This document shows positions 1 to 10,614 of a stretch of DNA of 64,000 nt, piece after piece. The position numbers and the translations under genes are program-made. The notes under the pieces are model-generated. The model worked only from the letters and a program-made list of their open reading frames with translations. It was not told the DNA's origin and did no database searches. Origin of the DNA: Siphonodentalium dalli (Eukaryota > Mollusca > Scaphopoda > Gadilida > Siphonodentaliidae); NCBI GenBank assembly GCA_032622095.1, contig CP136061.1:213000373-213064372 (forward strand). Direction: 5' to 3'. Numbering within the stretch: position 1 is the first letter of the stretch; each line of letters begins with the position of its first letter.

Positions 1-174
1 TTCATGTTCCCACGAACTCAATAATATAGAAGTTAGTACCTTATACAAATGTCGTACTCAATTATAGATAAGCATCACTACTTTGTATAATATCATTCTG
101 CTTCCATCTCTATAGTTCAGTTATATTAAAACCTCAATAACATAAGAACACATCTTACATCTTATGATTTAACA
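1..174 (+). repeat. 5' LTR (first 16 bases outside the window)
   Basis: Matches 4138-4311 base for base except for four substitutions. It ends in AACA just before the primer-binding site, as expected for a TG...CA LTR. Confidence 0.95.
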
Positions 175-192
175 TGGTGTCAGAAGTATAGG
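175..192 (+). promoter_or_regulatory. tRNA primer-binding site
   Basis: TGGTGTCAGAAGTATAGG lies directly after the LTR end. TGG matches the CCA tail of a tRNA, and TGGTGTCAGAAGT is a common start of this site in animal Ty3/gypsy elements. The priming tRNA is not determined here. Confidence 0.8.
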
Positions 193-207
193 ATTGGAGC
201 TACAGCT

Positions 208-1677
208 ATGGCCAAATATATGGACCCGCTGAGGCCCCCAGAGCCACTGAAGTTAACAGGCAATGTTGCTGATCACTGGCGAAGATGGAAACAGCAATGG
301 ACAATCTTTTCAGGAGCATCTGGACTTGAAAGAAAACAAGCACCTGTTCCAGTGATGACCTTCCTGAATATGATTGGAGAGGATGCACTTGAAGTGTACA
401 ACAACTTTTCGTATGCCGCAAGAGAGGACTCAAATGACTTGGACCTGCTAATACGAAAATTTGAAGCATTCTGTGCGCCGCAGAAGAACTTAACATATGA
501 GCGACACTGTTTCTTTACTTGCAACCAGAGATCAGGTGACACTATTGACCACTATGTCACGGAACTACGTACCAAAAGTCAAACCTGTGAATTTGGGGAC
601 CTTAAAGATAGTCTCATTAAAGACCGCATCGTGTGTGGCATTGATTCGGATTCTTTACGTGAAAGAATGCTGCGTGATAAGGACTTAACACTTGTCATAG
701 CAATGGACATTTGTCGTGCTGCGGAAGTGACACATGCTCAACTACAAACTTTCAAAGATGAAGATAAACTGGTTGAAACAGTTAAATCGACACGTCTTGG
801 AAAGAAGAGCAGATGGCAGCCAAAAACAGCGAATGTGAAAGGTGCGATGTCTGATAATAACTACACCTGTGGAAAATGTGGTACAGTTCACACCCAAATG
901 AATTGTCCTGCATATGGCAAGAGCTGTAATTATTGCAACGGGTTAAATCACTACGAACGCTGTTGTTTTAAGAAGAAAACAAAGAAGAAAGTTCAAATGG
1001 TCACCGATGAAGCTGACAGTGATGAAGAAATGGTGTTATCTGTTGACAGTTCTGATACAGATGAATGGAACATTGACTTGGTGATTAATGATAAAACTGT
1101 TCAGTTCAAAATAGATACTGGTGCACAGTGTAATGTTATTCCCAAAAGAATTCATGACAAGTTGAGCAAGGACAAAATGGCTAAGTCAAAAGTCAAGCTA
1201 GTATCGTATTCTGGACACAAAATGAACACTGTTGGAAAAGCTTCCTTACTGTATTCTTACAAAGACAGAAATCATGTCTCAGATTTTCAAGTTGTCGATG
1301 GTGATGTAATACCAGTTCTTGGACTGAAAACTTCATTAGAATTAAAGCTGGTACAGAGGACGTATGTGATCAATGAGTCTAAACCGAATAACATTCTTGA
1401 CGAATTTCAGGATGTGTTTCAAGGACTTGGGACAATTGAAGGGGAACACCACATACATATTGACAAATCAGTTCGACCGGTTATTCATCCACCGAGACGA
1501 GTACCTCATAAACTGAAAGAAAGACTGAAACATGAATTAAAGACAATGGAAGAAGCTGGTGTAATAACAAAAGTTAATGAACCGACAGAATGGGTCAGTT
1601 CGATGGTGATTGTTGAAAAACCAAATAAAAGTCTAAGGATATGCCTAGATCCGAAGGACTTGAACACAGCGATTTAG
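208..1677 (+). CDS. Gag-protease with N-terminal fragment of reverse transcriptase
   Basis: A 489-residue reading frame that starts at the first ATG after the primer-binding site. Residues 1 to about 215 are the Gag capsid-like region. Residues 221-253 hold two closely spaced cysteine/histidine knuckles, CGKCGTVH and CNYCNGLNHYERCC; the second fits CX2CX4HX4C. The aspartic protease active site is DTGAQ at 303-307. From about residue 410 the sequence enters reverse transcriptase, and it stops at TAG just after the CLDPKDLN segment. Reading through that TAG in the same frame gives the expected next block, including SLLDASHAFWQLKL, so the stop looks like a point mutation and not a natural gag end. 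Gag and pol were therefore one frame. Confidence 0.9.
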   Translation: MAKYMDPLRPPEPLKLTGNVADHWRRWKQQWTIFSGASGLERKQAPVPVMTFLNMIGEDALEVYNNFSYAAREDSNDLDLLIRKFEAFCAPQKNLTYERHCFFTCNQRSGDTIDHYVTELRTKSQTCEFGDLKDSLIKDRIVCGIDSDSLRERMLRDKDLTLVIAMDICRAAEVTHAQLQTFKDEDKLVETVKSTRLGKKSRWQPKTANVKGAMSDNNYTCGKCGTVHTQMNCPAYGKSCNYCNGLNHYERCCFKKKTKKKVQMVTDEADSDEEMVLSVDSSDTDEWNIDLVINDKTVQFKIDTGAQCNVIPKRIHDKLSKDKMAKSKVKLVSYSGHKMNTVGKASLLYSYKDRNHVSDFQVVDGDVIPVLGLKTSLELKLVQRTYVINESKPNNILDEFQDVFQGLGTIEGEHHIHIDKSVRPVIHPPRRVPHKLKERLKHELKTMEEAGVITKVNEPTEWVSSMVIVEKPNKSLRICLDPKDLNTAI

Positions 1678-4049
1678 AGTGAACACTTCCAGATACCGAC
1701 AGTAGAGGAGTTAACGGGAATGATGGCTGGTGCAAAATACTGGAGTCTCCTGGATGCAAGCCATGCATTTTGGCAGTTGAAATTGGATCACGAAAGTTCC
1801 ATGTTGTGTACCTTCAACTCACCTTTCGGAAGGTACAGGTACTTAAGAAAAGTATTTCCCAGTTGCTGGAAGGAATTCCTGGAGTGACCTACTACGTAGA
1901 CGACATATGTGTGTACGCGTCCACCAAAATTCAACATGATCAAAGGTTGAGGTGCGTTCTCAATCATATACGTGAGTGTGGTATGAAACTCCGAAAGGAG
2001 AAATCACAAATATGTGTCAGTGAAATTAAATATCTTGGCCACATAATAAACCAAGATGGCATACAAGTAGATCATTCTAAAGTGGATATTATAAATAATA
2101 TGTCTGTGCCTGATTCAAAGAAATCCTTGTTAAGATTTCTCGGAATGATTACATATGTGTCAAAATTTATTCCAAATGCAACAGAGCAAACTGCTCTGTT
2201 GAGGGAATTACTAAAGAAAGATGTGTTGTGGCATTGGGATACACGACACACAGCTGCATTCGAGGCATTAAAGTTCGCGATAACGAATGCACCTGTTCTA
2301 CAGCATTTCGATGTGAATAAAGATGTCACATTGTCAGTTGACGCATCCAAAAATGCGTTAGGTGCGTGTTTGCTACAAAATCAGCTTCTTGTGGCTTATG
2401 CATCAAAAGAATTAACTGATTGTCAACAAAACTACAGTCAGTTGGAAAAGGAAATGACGGCAATAGTGTTCGGTCTGGAGAGATTTCGACAAATGGTGTA
2501 TGGAACAGTTGTGAACATCGAGACGGACCATAAACCGCTCGAAGTTATCTTCAAGAAGGGGTTGTCAACAGATCCTCCCAGACTGCAACGACTGTTGTTG
2601 AGAATACACCATTTCGAAGTTAATGTCAAGTACAAGCCAGGAAAAGAACTATTCATAGCGGACACATTATCCCGATGTGATGCACGCATGGAAAATGACA
2701 TAATGAATGACTTAGATGATGATGTTGATGCCCAGATACATTTAGTAACAACCAACATTCCGATGAAAGCATTAACTCTGGTGGAAATACGTAACAATTC
2801 AGTAACTGATGAAACATCACAAATGTTGAAAAGTGTGATTCATCGTGGATGGCCTGAGACTAAAAAGGGCTTACCTAGTCAAATTCAACCATATTGGACA
2901 TTCAGAGAGGACTTTTATGTGCACGATGATGTAATATATAAAGGGGACAGAGTGGTCATTCCTACAAACTGTGTAACTCAAATCATACAATTACTACATA
3001 GTTCACATCTTGGCATGGAAAAGACAAAAAACAATGCGAGGCAAACAGTGTATTGGCCAAACATGACGAACGACATCGAGAGATATATTTCGAAATGTGA
3101 CACTTGTTTGAAGTTTAGAAATGCAAATCAGAAGGAACCACTCCAACCTCATGACATTCCTGAAATCCCATGGAATAAAGTTGGAATAGACATATTTCAC
3201 TATAAATCAAAGGATTATCTTATGATAGTGGACTATCACTCAAAATTTCCAGAGACATGTTTATTATCATCCTTGAAGACGTGCAGTGTTATAAATAGTC
3301 TAAAGTCAGTGTTCAGTAGACATGGCATACCGATGACAATAGTATGTGACAATGCACCAAATCTTACCAGTGAGGAGATGCACATGTTCGCCAAACAATG
3401 GGGCATTACAATAAAAACATCGTCACCATATTACCCTCGAAGCAATGGACTTGCTGAACGTAATATTCAGACAATAAAAAACATTCTTAAAAAATGTGAG
3501 GACACAGGTGAGGATCCACACCTGGCAATATTAGACTTTCGCAATACACCTATTGAAAATGGAATGCCATCACCTGCTGAGATTCTATTCGGTAGACAGC
3601 TGAGAACACGCACACCAGTAAGCAATAAAACTCTTAGACCTAAAACAACACCAGATGTGATTAATGAACTTCGAGAGAGACAACAGAAGCAGAAATTTGT
3701 CCATGGTCGATCAGCCAAGAAACTAACACCTGTAACAAAAGGACAAATTGTTAGAATGAGGAATGTGAAAACCAATGAGTGGATACCGGCAAAGGTGAAG
3801 GACATTTCTGATGCGCCGAACTCTTACATCATAGAAACTAAATCTGGTGGAATATATCGAAGGAATAGACGAGACATTTTGGCAACAAATGAGAAGGAGT
3901 ATACAAACTTTAAATATGATGATTATGATCAAGACATAACTCCAACTTCTAGTACAATCATAAGTAGACCAAATCAGAGTTCACAAACCAGAAGTGGCAG
4001 AATATCAAAACCACCACTGAGATTTGAAAATGAATACAACTGGAGATGA
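1678..4049 (+). pseudogene. pol remainder: reverse transcriptase (damaged), RNase H, integrase
   Basis: The frame used upstream continues past the TAG to about 1850. The reading then switches frame at a short deletion that removes the conserved stretch between RYLR and SQLLEG of the reverse transcriptase. From there one open frame runs to 4049. It contains the YVDD catalytic motif (bases 1892-1903 region), the RNase H box VDASKNALGA, the second RNase H acidic residue in ETDHKPLE, the integrase zinc-binding H..H..CDTC block (around 2996-3110) and the integrase D,D,E residues in GIDIF, VCDNAP and GLAERN. The C-terminus is basic and ends in a gypsy-type tail. Everything after the deletion looks intact, so damage is confined to the polymerase. 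No joined or corrected protein is given. Confidence 0.9.
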
Positions 4050-4110
4050 ACAATGACTCATCATGACTGTAAATAATATTGGGACTTAAGTGGAGCTTTT
4101 AATGTTTTTG

Positions 4111-4121
4111 AAAAAGAAGGA
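4111..4121 (+). promoter_or_regulatory. polypurine tract
   Basis: AAAAAGAAGGA sits directly before the TG of the 3' LTR, the place where plus-strand synthesis is primed. Confidence 0.75.
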
Positions 4122-4311
4122 TGTTATATATAGAGAGTTCATGTTCCCACGAACTCAATAATATCGAAGTTAGTACCTTATACAAATGCCGTACTCAATT
4201 ATAGATAAGCATCACTACTTTGTATAATATCATTCTGCTTCCATCTCTATAGTTCAGTTATATTAAAACCACAATAACATAATAACACATCTTACATCTT
4301 ATGATTTAACA
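4122..4311 (+). repeat. 3' LTR, 190 bp
   Basis: Begins TGTTATATATAGAGAG and ends TTTAACA. The complete length is 190 bp, so the 5' copy lacks 16 bases. The following bases ACTTT could be one half of the target duplication. Confidence 0.93.
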
Positions 4312-4339
4312 ACTTTCATACTATGTGCGTCATTGTTGT

Positions 4340-7232
4340 GAGAATTCTACACACACTTAAATATTCATATGGAAAATTGATATGAAGTATCTATTTGAGT
4401 TTGGCCAACTCTCGCAATCAAGATTGCTGCCAAACTGGTGGCCAGAAATTGGACGAAAGTCGAAATTTTCACACACAAATTTCAACTTTTCGTCATAATA
4501 TTAATATGTATGGATTGAACGAAACGGTACATAGGCCAACTATTAGTTCCAACATAGGTCGTCGCCTTCTGGAAGGATGAAAACCCACAATATATATGCC
4601 GGTGTCAAGCTCACGCGTTTGTCTCGTAATATGGGAATTATTATCCTTATTCTTGACGAGCTTCATTCGTGGTAGCTTATGGTATAATTCAGACACTACA
4701 TATGGGGTCTGATCGTCATATTGTGTGATAAACTAGAAAGTTATGCGGTCGATGCGTATAATAGCTTTCAGAAGGACGTCTCTATCTGCGTATTCAGATT
4801 CAGATTTGGTAACTTAATGTGGATAACACAATGGTGATCTACCCATCCAACCACTTCTCAATATATGGTTCACCAATTCACATGTTCACATACTGACGTA
4901 GCCGGATATCTTCTGTATATGGCTTCGAATTTCTGAAAGCCTAACATTTGACGGGTGCCTTTCTGCTAAGGCGTAGAAGACCATAATGCATAATATACTT
5001 TCACTTCTTGACCGTGATCATAAGAACAGTCCTTGTGGCTTCCAGCAATCGTCTCACCGTACATATCCAAGCATATAATAACAATACACACGGTGCTAGT
5101 TTGTGGGCAAGTGCCATGATAATGGAAATGAAATTGGACCATGACTGCACTGCCCCTTCTTTGTGTATGTTTTAGATTTAGACATGATCTCATGTAGCTT
5201 TGCTTCCTTATATGCTAAGATTGTATCTTCCAATCAGTTTGGAAGCCGTTCTTAATCAATTAGACCAGACTTGTACCATTGACTACTACTATATAATCCC
5301 CACCCAGAATGGGATGTAGTCTTGATGACGATGCATTTGGTAGTTGATGTCATACTCACGATGTGTGATGGTCGGTGTGGTTCAAGAAAGTGCAATGCCA
5401 TCACCACAATGGTGAACATTTTAACTCGAAAAACATCTAGGGGATTGTTGAGACATTGCATTAAGTTTAACATACGTTGGATACACCAATTTATTTCTTG
5501 GTAACATCGCCATTCAAAGCAATTGTCCTGCATGATACATATTAACTACTATATTCTAAAGTGATATACTATAAAGCTATATGACCATAAAGGTCAAGTT
5601 CACCAATGTCATCTTCCATTCCCATCGATCTATAAATTGTTCTCACAAATGCATCACAGTTCCTTGGAAAATACCGCCCATATACTGACACTAGTCTTGA
5701 GAGAGGGTAACAACAACGCATACCCTCATTCCATAAAGACATCATTTAGCCCATCCGACTCTTCTGGGGAGGATAGGATAGTATTATCCAGACAAAATTA
5801 CATGTCTGGTCAAGTTGATTAAGAACGGCCTTGAAACGGATGTGGAAACACAAATCTTACCACACCAAAAGCACCAACACACATGACATTATATATCTGA
5901 AACATGCACCTGATGTGGGGGTGTATGCCGTGGCCCATTTCATTCCCACTGTCATGGCGCTTGTCAACAAACTAGCACCGCGAGTATTGTTCTTCTCTGC
6001 TAACGAGACGACTGCGGGACGTTACACAGTTGCTTAGGATCATGATCAAGAAGTGTGGGTAGTCGATACATTATGGTCGTCTCTGTAGCAGATATGAATG
6101 TGTCCAAAGGAATGAGACAGCTAGCTACCTTTGAAACACTGCCGAAGTTGTCCACGTATGCCAATACGTTCGCTAAGTTTGTGAGTTGAACCATCTATTG
6201 AGAAATGACTAGTTAGCTGGGAAGTTCGCCAGGTGTACATGTGGTTATCCACATGGGATATGAGAAATACATACATGGAGATGACCTGTACGCTTGTATA
6301 CTTATAGACCATATGCCTTTCTAGTTCAAAATGACGACCAAATTCTCACAACAATGACGCCCATAGTATGAAAGTAAAGGAATGTAAGCTTGTTTTGGAA
6401 AATATATCCTTCATCAAATCCAAGATAATTACTTTATCACAGTATTTCCAACTCGGCTGTAAGCATGGGTATAGTTGTCTTGACAATAATGCCCAATGAT
6501 GTGAATATGATAGATTTTCGGTGATTTTCTAAATCTGTCCACCATTGTGGGCGCCATTTTGGATTTGGGCGACTTTTATTTGGATGCAATATAAGCGCAG
6601 TTCTTCGACTCAGTCTTCCCAACTCACAACATGTGTGGAGTTGTCGTGACAATAGCTGTCACTGATGTTCAAATCAGCGATTTTCGGCAATTTTTCTATT
6701 TCTGGTGGCCATTTTGGCCGCCATCTTGGATTTGGGTGAATATTTCTCAACTCAGGTATAAGAGAAAGCCTAGCTCGAGTATCTCCTGCACATATATACG
6801 CGTGGGTTTTGTTGTGATAGCAATAACATTCACTGATGATTCGAAACAGCCATTGCGTTATTAGCGTCGTTTTGGCTTTGATCGGATTATACCGGCATTT
6901 GGGAAAACGTGATATCGGACAAACATTTCCAGCAAGGAATATATATTATTATCCCCATGTGTTCGCCAATAATTCTTCTATACGATAAATGTATAAAATC
7001 GCGTCATGGAGCCAATATTTTCCAACAGAGACAAACGAAGGGTGGTGAAATGTCCGAAAAATAGCAACTTTTCACATTTCGGCGGCCATCTTGGCCGCCA
7101 TATTGGATTTTTGTGTCGGATTTTTGGCTAATTTGTAAGGGTTGTATATTACCATAACGTATCGAACGGACAACATGACCGCATGTGACATCATCTTTAC
7201 TATAACGGCGATCAGAGATACCTTATTAATTT
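4340..7232 (-). repeat. truncated copy of the large fold-back element
   Basis: This block aligns in reverse complement to about 33030-36330, the inner part of the complete fold-back element at 32846-37408. Matching landmarks are 4930-5330 with 35050-35460, 5940-6310 with 34480-34830, and 6437-7230 with 33050-33800. The outer parts of both arms are missing. It carries several GGCGGCCATCTTGG-type segments. Short open frames inside it (for example 4966-5193 minus) encode a peptide that is also seen in the other copy, but no known domain is recognised. Confidence 0.8.
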
Positions 7233-8771
7233 TTACTGTTTTTGGCTATTTCGGCACACATTTTGGCTGACATCTTGAATGGTTGCAATTGCGGCTGTGT
7301 TAATTTTCTTTCCACATATCCGAATCTGGTATACAGTAAAGTTCAAAATTATACTAGAACGGATTCCAACAGATGATTATAAAATTTCTTAAGCTAACTT
7401 TCCAATTTGACTTTAAAAAAAAATGGCGTTTCAAAATATATTTGACCTTTGACCTCTCGTACTCGAGGTCAGTTGCTGAAATTCTAATTCTGTGTTTATT
7501 CACTAGATAGAATGACTTATTGTCGACAAAATGGTATATATAACGTGTTAGCTGACATTACATATGTTGCATACATTTGTAATTACTAACCCTCCCCAAC
7601 ACTTAAGTAACATTTTTCGCTCTCACAAGGCATCATTCTATGTTAAATATCTCCCAAACGCCGCGTTTCCCACTCGTAAGAAATTGGTTTCCGTAAACTT
7701 CATATAATTTGCCACAAAATGAGCAGAGTGGGTCTGTTGGTCAGAGTGACGACAATAAAACCGTATGGGCTCTCGGAATAAGGGAGTCTGTTTCAGCTAG
7801 TAGTAACGCATATAATCTATACCACAGCTAACTACTCGAGAAGAAAAAACTATGTAGTTACACTAGTAGCGAAACTATTAATATTTGCCTGTAAATAGCA
7901 TGCAATCATCTCGCAAGAATAAAACAGGCAGTGTTAGTTGCACCGTTACATGCGGAAAATTAACCCTTATGCCGTTAGCTTCGGCAAATATGCATGTTAC
8001 ATGCATGTTGCCGTTCATATTTGTCAACACATGGTCTTCTATGAGAAAATGCCTGCAAAAATGCAGTGCAAACTTGCGAATGTATGGAAGTACCCTAAGT
8101 GTATAAATGCCGTTTGTGTTGTGTTATAGTTCTTGTATTATTTGTGTATATATAGCAAGGGCTTTTCCACTGAAAATCTACAATTTGTTTGAGGCCTTTA
8201 TGTTTTAACTCGTTTCACTCGAACAAACATAAATGATTTATAGAATAACAACTACGATTTATAGAAAGGTATGATTTAATCTAGAAATTCAGGTCAACGT
8301 CAATTGCATCAAATAAATTGTGCACATCATACATATATATTGTTATCATTATTTCATCACAAAAAGACCTGTAATCCTATAAACATGTATCACACAATGA
8401 AACTAACTTTTGCAATATATATTCTCATATGTATTGATTATCAACCTTTTCAAAAGCCAACACACTCGAGTAAATATCTACTTTACTAAATGTGGGAGGG
8501 ATGGTGGGCGAACCGTGCACATTGCAAGCTGAACGTAGAATGAGCGCTGAAATAATCGTTTGTGATCAAGCACACTTTAGAACAATAGAGAAACCCGTGC
8601 TGAATTTATTCAATATCAATCAAAGCTTATCACGCGTGAACCACTGTCTCCAATCACCCAGATATTCCCCCATCGATTTAACCCACGTCGATCTGATATT
8701 GTCCATTAACACCCTTATCTCCAAATAATTCTTCGTTGAACTTCAATAAAGTCATTTCTATTCAGAATAGT
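7233..8771. other. intergenic, nothing recognised
   Basis: AT-rich sequence with no exon-like frame, terminal inverted repeat or RNA gene that I can support. The open frames around 7885-8129 are short, overlap each other and resemble no family I know. Confidence 0.5.
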
Positions 8772-8778
8772 GTTCATA

Positions 8779-9291
8779 CAGGGGGGGGGTCGGAAAAAAA
8801 TTTCAGGCACGTATGGCATTTTTTCCCTTTCGATCAATTTTTGTACCCACTCACCCCCACCGCCAAATTTGTTTCCTGTTTCGGCAATTTTTTCCGACCA
8901 TTTTTTGACACCCACCCCCCCCCCCCCTTTAACACTGAATTTCTGTGCATACTATTTATCATGGATGTTAACATGGACATGTAAATAGGAATGAGTCATT
9001 TTGAGGTCATTCGGCCAAAAAAACATGGCTGCCAGCGGCCATCTTTGATTTCAAAATTTGCAACAAAATACAACACGATAACTGCCTGCAGTCAGTTTAC
9101 CAGTTTGAATTACATTATTTCTCTCATTCAAAGTGGTTTTGAAGCCCAACTCATTGCCAAAACACTAAAAAAACAAGCAGGATTTTATTTTTTTATTTTA
9201 GTAACGGAAAAAAAATTGCTTGTTGGTGGCTTTGACCCCACCCACCCCGGCATACGTGCCGGAAAAAAAAAATCACCCCCCCCCCCCCCTG
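8779..9291. mobile_element. hAT-like MITE, 513 bp
   Basis: The ends are CAGGGGGGGGGT and, inverted, CAGGGGGGG...GTGA, followed on both sides by an A-rich or T-rich stretch and a shared GGCACGTATG block. The element is flanked by the direct repeat GTTCATA (8772-8778 and 9292-9298). CAGGGG termini and a 7-8 bp duplication are typical of hAT elements. There is no transposase. The long G and C runs lie at or near its ends and at 8913-8927. It sits just upstream of the SGNH-like exon, probably in its intron. Confidence 0.7.
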
Positions 9292-9381
9292 GTTCATAAG
9301 GCAATATTTTCAGTTGAGAAGAAACAGGATTCAGATTTAATTAAACATAACAAAATATTTTGTTTTCCTTTTCTTTTTCAG

Positions 9382-9935
9382 AACAAACTAAGCGGTGTTC
9401 AGGAATGGCTGCCATAACGTCACGAGAATGCAGATCCCTTTTCAATAGAAACCCGAACTTCTGCAATGGCACTGTGACTGCAACATATTTATTGACAGAA
9501 CAATACAATGCAAAGGCTGTGGAATCGTATAAACAAAAAATGAAAAGTCTAGTCAACAAAGCGGACACGTTTGTAATCCTACATATGGGTGTCCATGACC
9601 ATTTGAAGTCCAATGACACCATAGAACGGTATATAGCGCCTCCGCTGCGATACATGCAATAAGCCAATGCGGACTGGCCAAAAGTTGTTTGGTTTGCTCA
9701 CCACAGGCCTGGTCTCCTCAGTTCAATAGATCGATATCCCTATCAAAAACTGCCAGGAATATTAGCATTCAATGCTGAGATCAAGAAATACTTAGAGAAG
9801 ACAAAATGGCAGTATCTGGACATAAGTAATCTCACTAATTCTATTTTTAGTTTTGACGGGTATCATTATGGTCTTGGACTGAACTTGGTAAAAATGGACA
9901 TAGTTTTGCAATATATAAAAAACACGATGTGCTGA
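9382..9935 (+). pseudogene. terminal exon of an SGNH/PC-esterase-like protein, one in-frame stop
   Basis: A pyrimidine-rich tract ending TTTTTCAG at 9381 looks like a splice acceptor. From 9382 one frame stays open to TGA at 9933-9935, except for a single TAA at 9660-9662. The first part contains TFVILHMGVHDHL; after the stop come WPKVVWFAHHRPG, then FNAEIKKYL, then FDGYHYGLGLNLVK near the end. Strand-helix blocks with a C-terminal D..H pair are the layout of SGNH-fold esterases such as the PC-esterase/NXPE type, where that pair completes the active site. The exon with the GDS serine block should lie upstream but was not found. The TAA may be a null allele, a pseudogene mutation or a base error. 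The family call is from motif layout only. Confidence 0.5.
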
Positions 9936-10131
9936 AATCCATAGTAATTTTTTTTATTAAATACTTTATTTACATTATTTTCAGTGATACCATACAAACA
10001 TATATATTAATCAGTACATATTATTTAACACATTGTACTAGATGCATCACCATACAATGGTGGAGGGCTCTTGCACACCAGTCATTCACTCTCCTTGCAT
10101 ACCATAACTGTATCGATCGGTGTATTTTTAG

Positions 10132-10279
10132 AGAATCTCCCACAAGTTATGTTGAGATATAAGATTTTATGGAACGAGTTCGATAAATTTGATTCACAGC
10201 GAGTCGTATACGAGTTGTGAATCCAATTTATCAAACGAGATTCATAAAATCTTATATACCAACATAACGTGTTGAAGAT
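10132..10279. repeat. fold-back hairpin (small MITE-like)
   Basis: The left arm (10132-10190) and right arm (10215-10279) pair in inverted orientation through TATAAGATTTTAT, GATAAATT and GATTCACA, around a loop of about 20 bases. No target duplication was recognised. A hairpin of similar size lies at 25934-26083. Confidence 0.65.
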
Positions 10280-10404
10280 CTTTTATTTCACATGAAAAAA
10301 CTATAGCTTTATGCCTTTTTAACAAATCAATATCTTAAAATAAAGCTGAAAATGCATACAAAATGCATATATGTCTATATACGTGGCTATAGGGTCTCCG
10401 TGAG

Positions 10405-10570
10405 GGGGTCCACATTGGAATTTCCAACTGCACCTCCTTTCCTTGAATTAGACCAATCCCACGAGATTGCAATTCCATTTGCACCCCTCCCCTTGGGTTT
10501 TGATTTTCCTCTCACACAGACTCCTAGCATCTAGATTGGCCACCAGCTTTCCAAGTGTTGGAAATTTCCA
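10405..10570. repeat. fragment of the GGAAATTTCC repeat family
   Basis: Contains TTGGAATTTCCAACTGCACC and GTTGGAAATTTCCAACTTG. These match the degenerate array inside the transposon at 22358-24897 and another fragment at 61085-61320. Confidence 0.6.
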
Positions 10571-10614
10571 ACTTGACACCCCCTAATTTCGACGAACTTT
10601 TGGCGCACAAAATA

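Larger units (their letters stand above)
1..4311 (+). mobile_element. Ty3/gypsy LTR retrotransposon, near full length, pol broken
   Basis: An LTR retrotransposon with direct terminal repeats, a primer-binding site, gag, protease, reverse transcriptase, RNase H and integrase in the Ty3/gypsy order, a polypurine tract and a 3' LTR. The window starts 16 bases inside the 5' LTR, so the left target duplication cannot be seen. Over the shared 174 bases the two LTRs differ at four positions (about 2.3%), which suggests a fairly recent insertion. The copy cannot make its own polymerase: an in-frame TAG interrupts the reverse transcriptase at 1675-1677, and a deletion with frameshift removes part of the same domain near 1850. 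Short LTRs and the K02A2.6-like pol point to the Mag/SURL neighbourhood of Ty3/gypsy, but the clade is an inference. Confidence 0.93.

Noticed and set aside
4395-6312. Small ORFs in the truncated fold-back copy as host genes
   Set aside because: The whole stretch aligns to a repeat family at 33030-36330.
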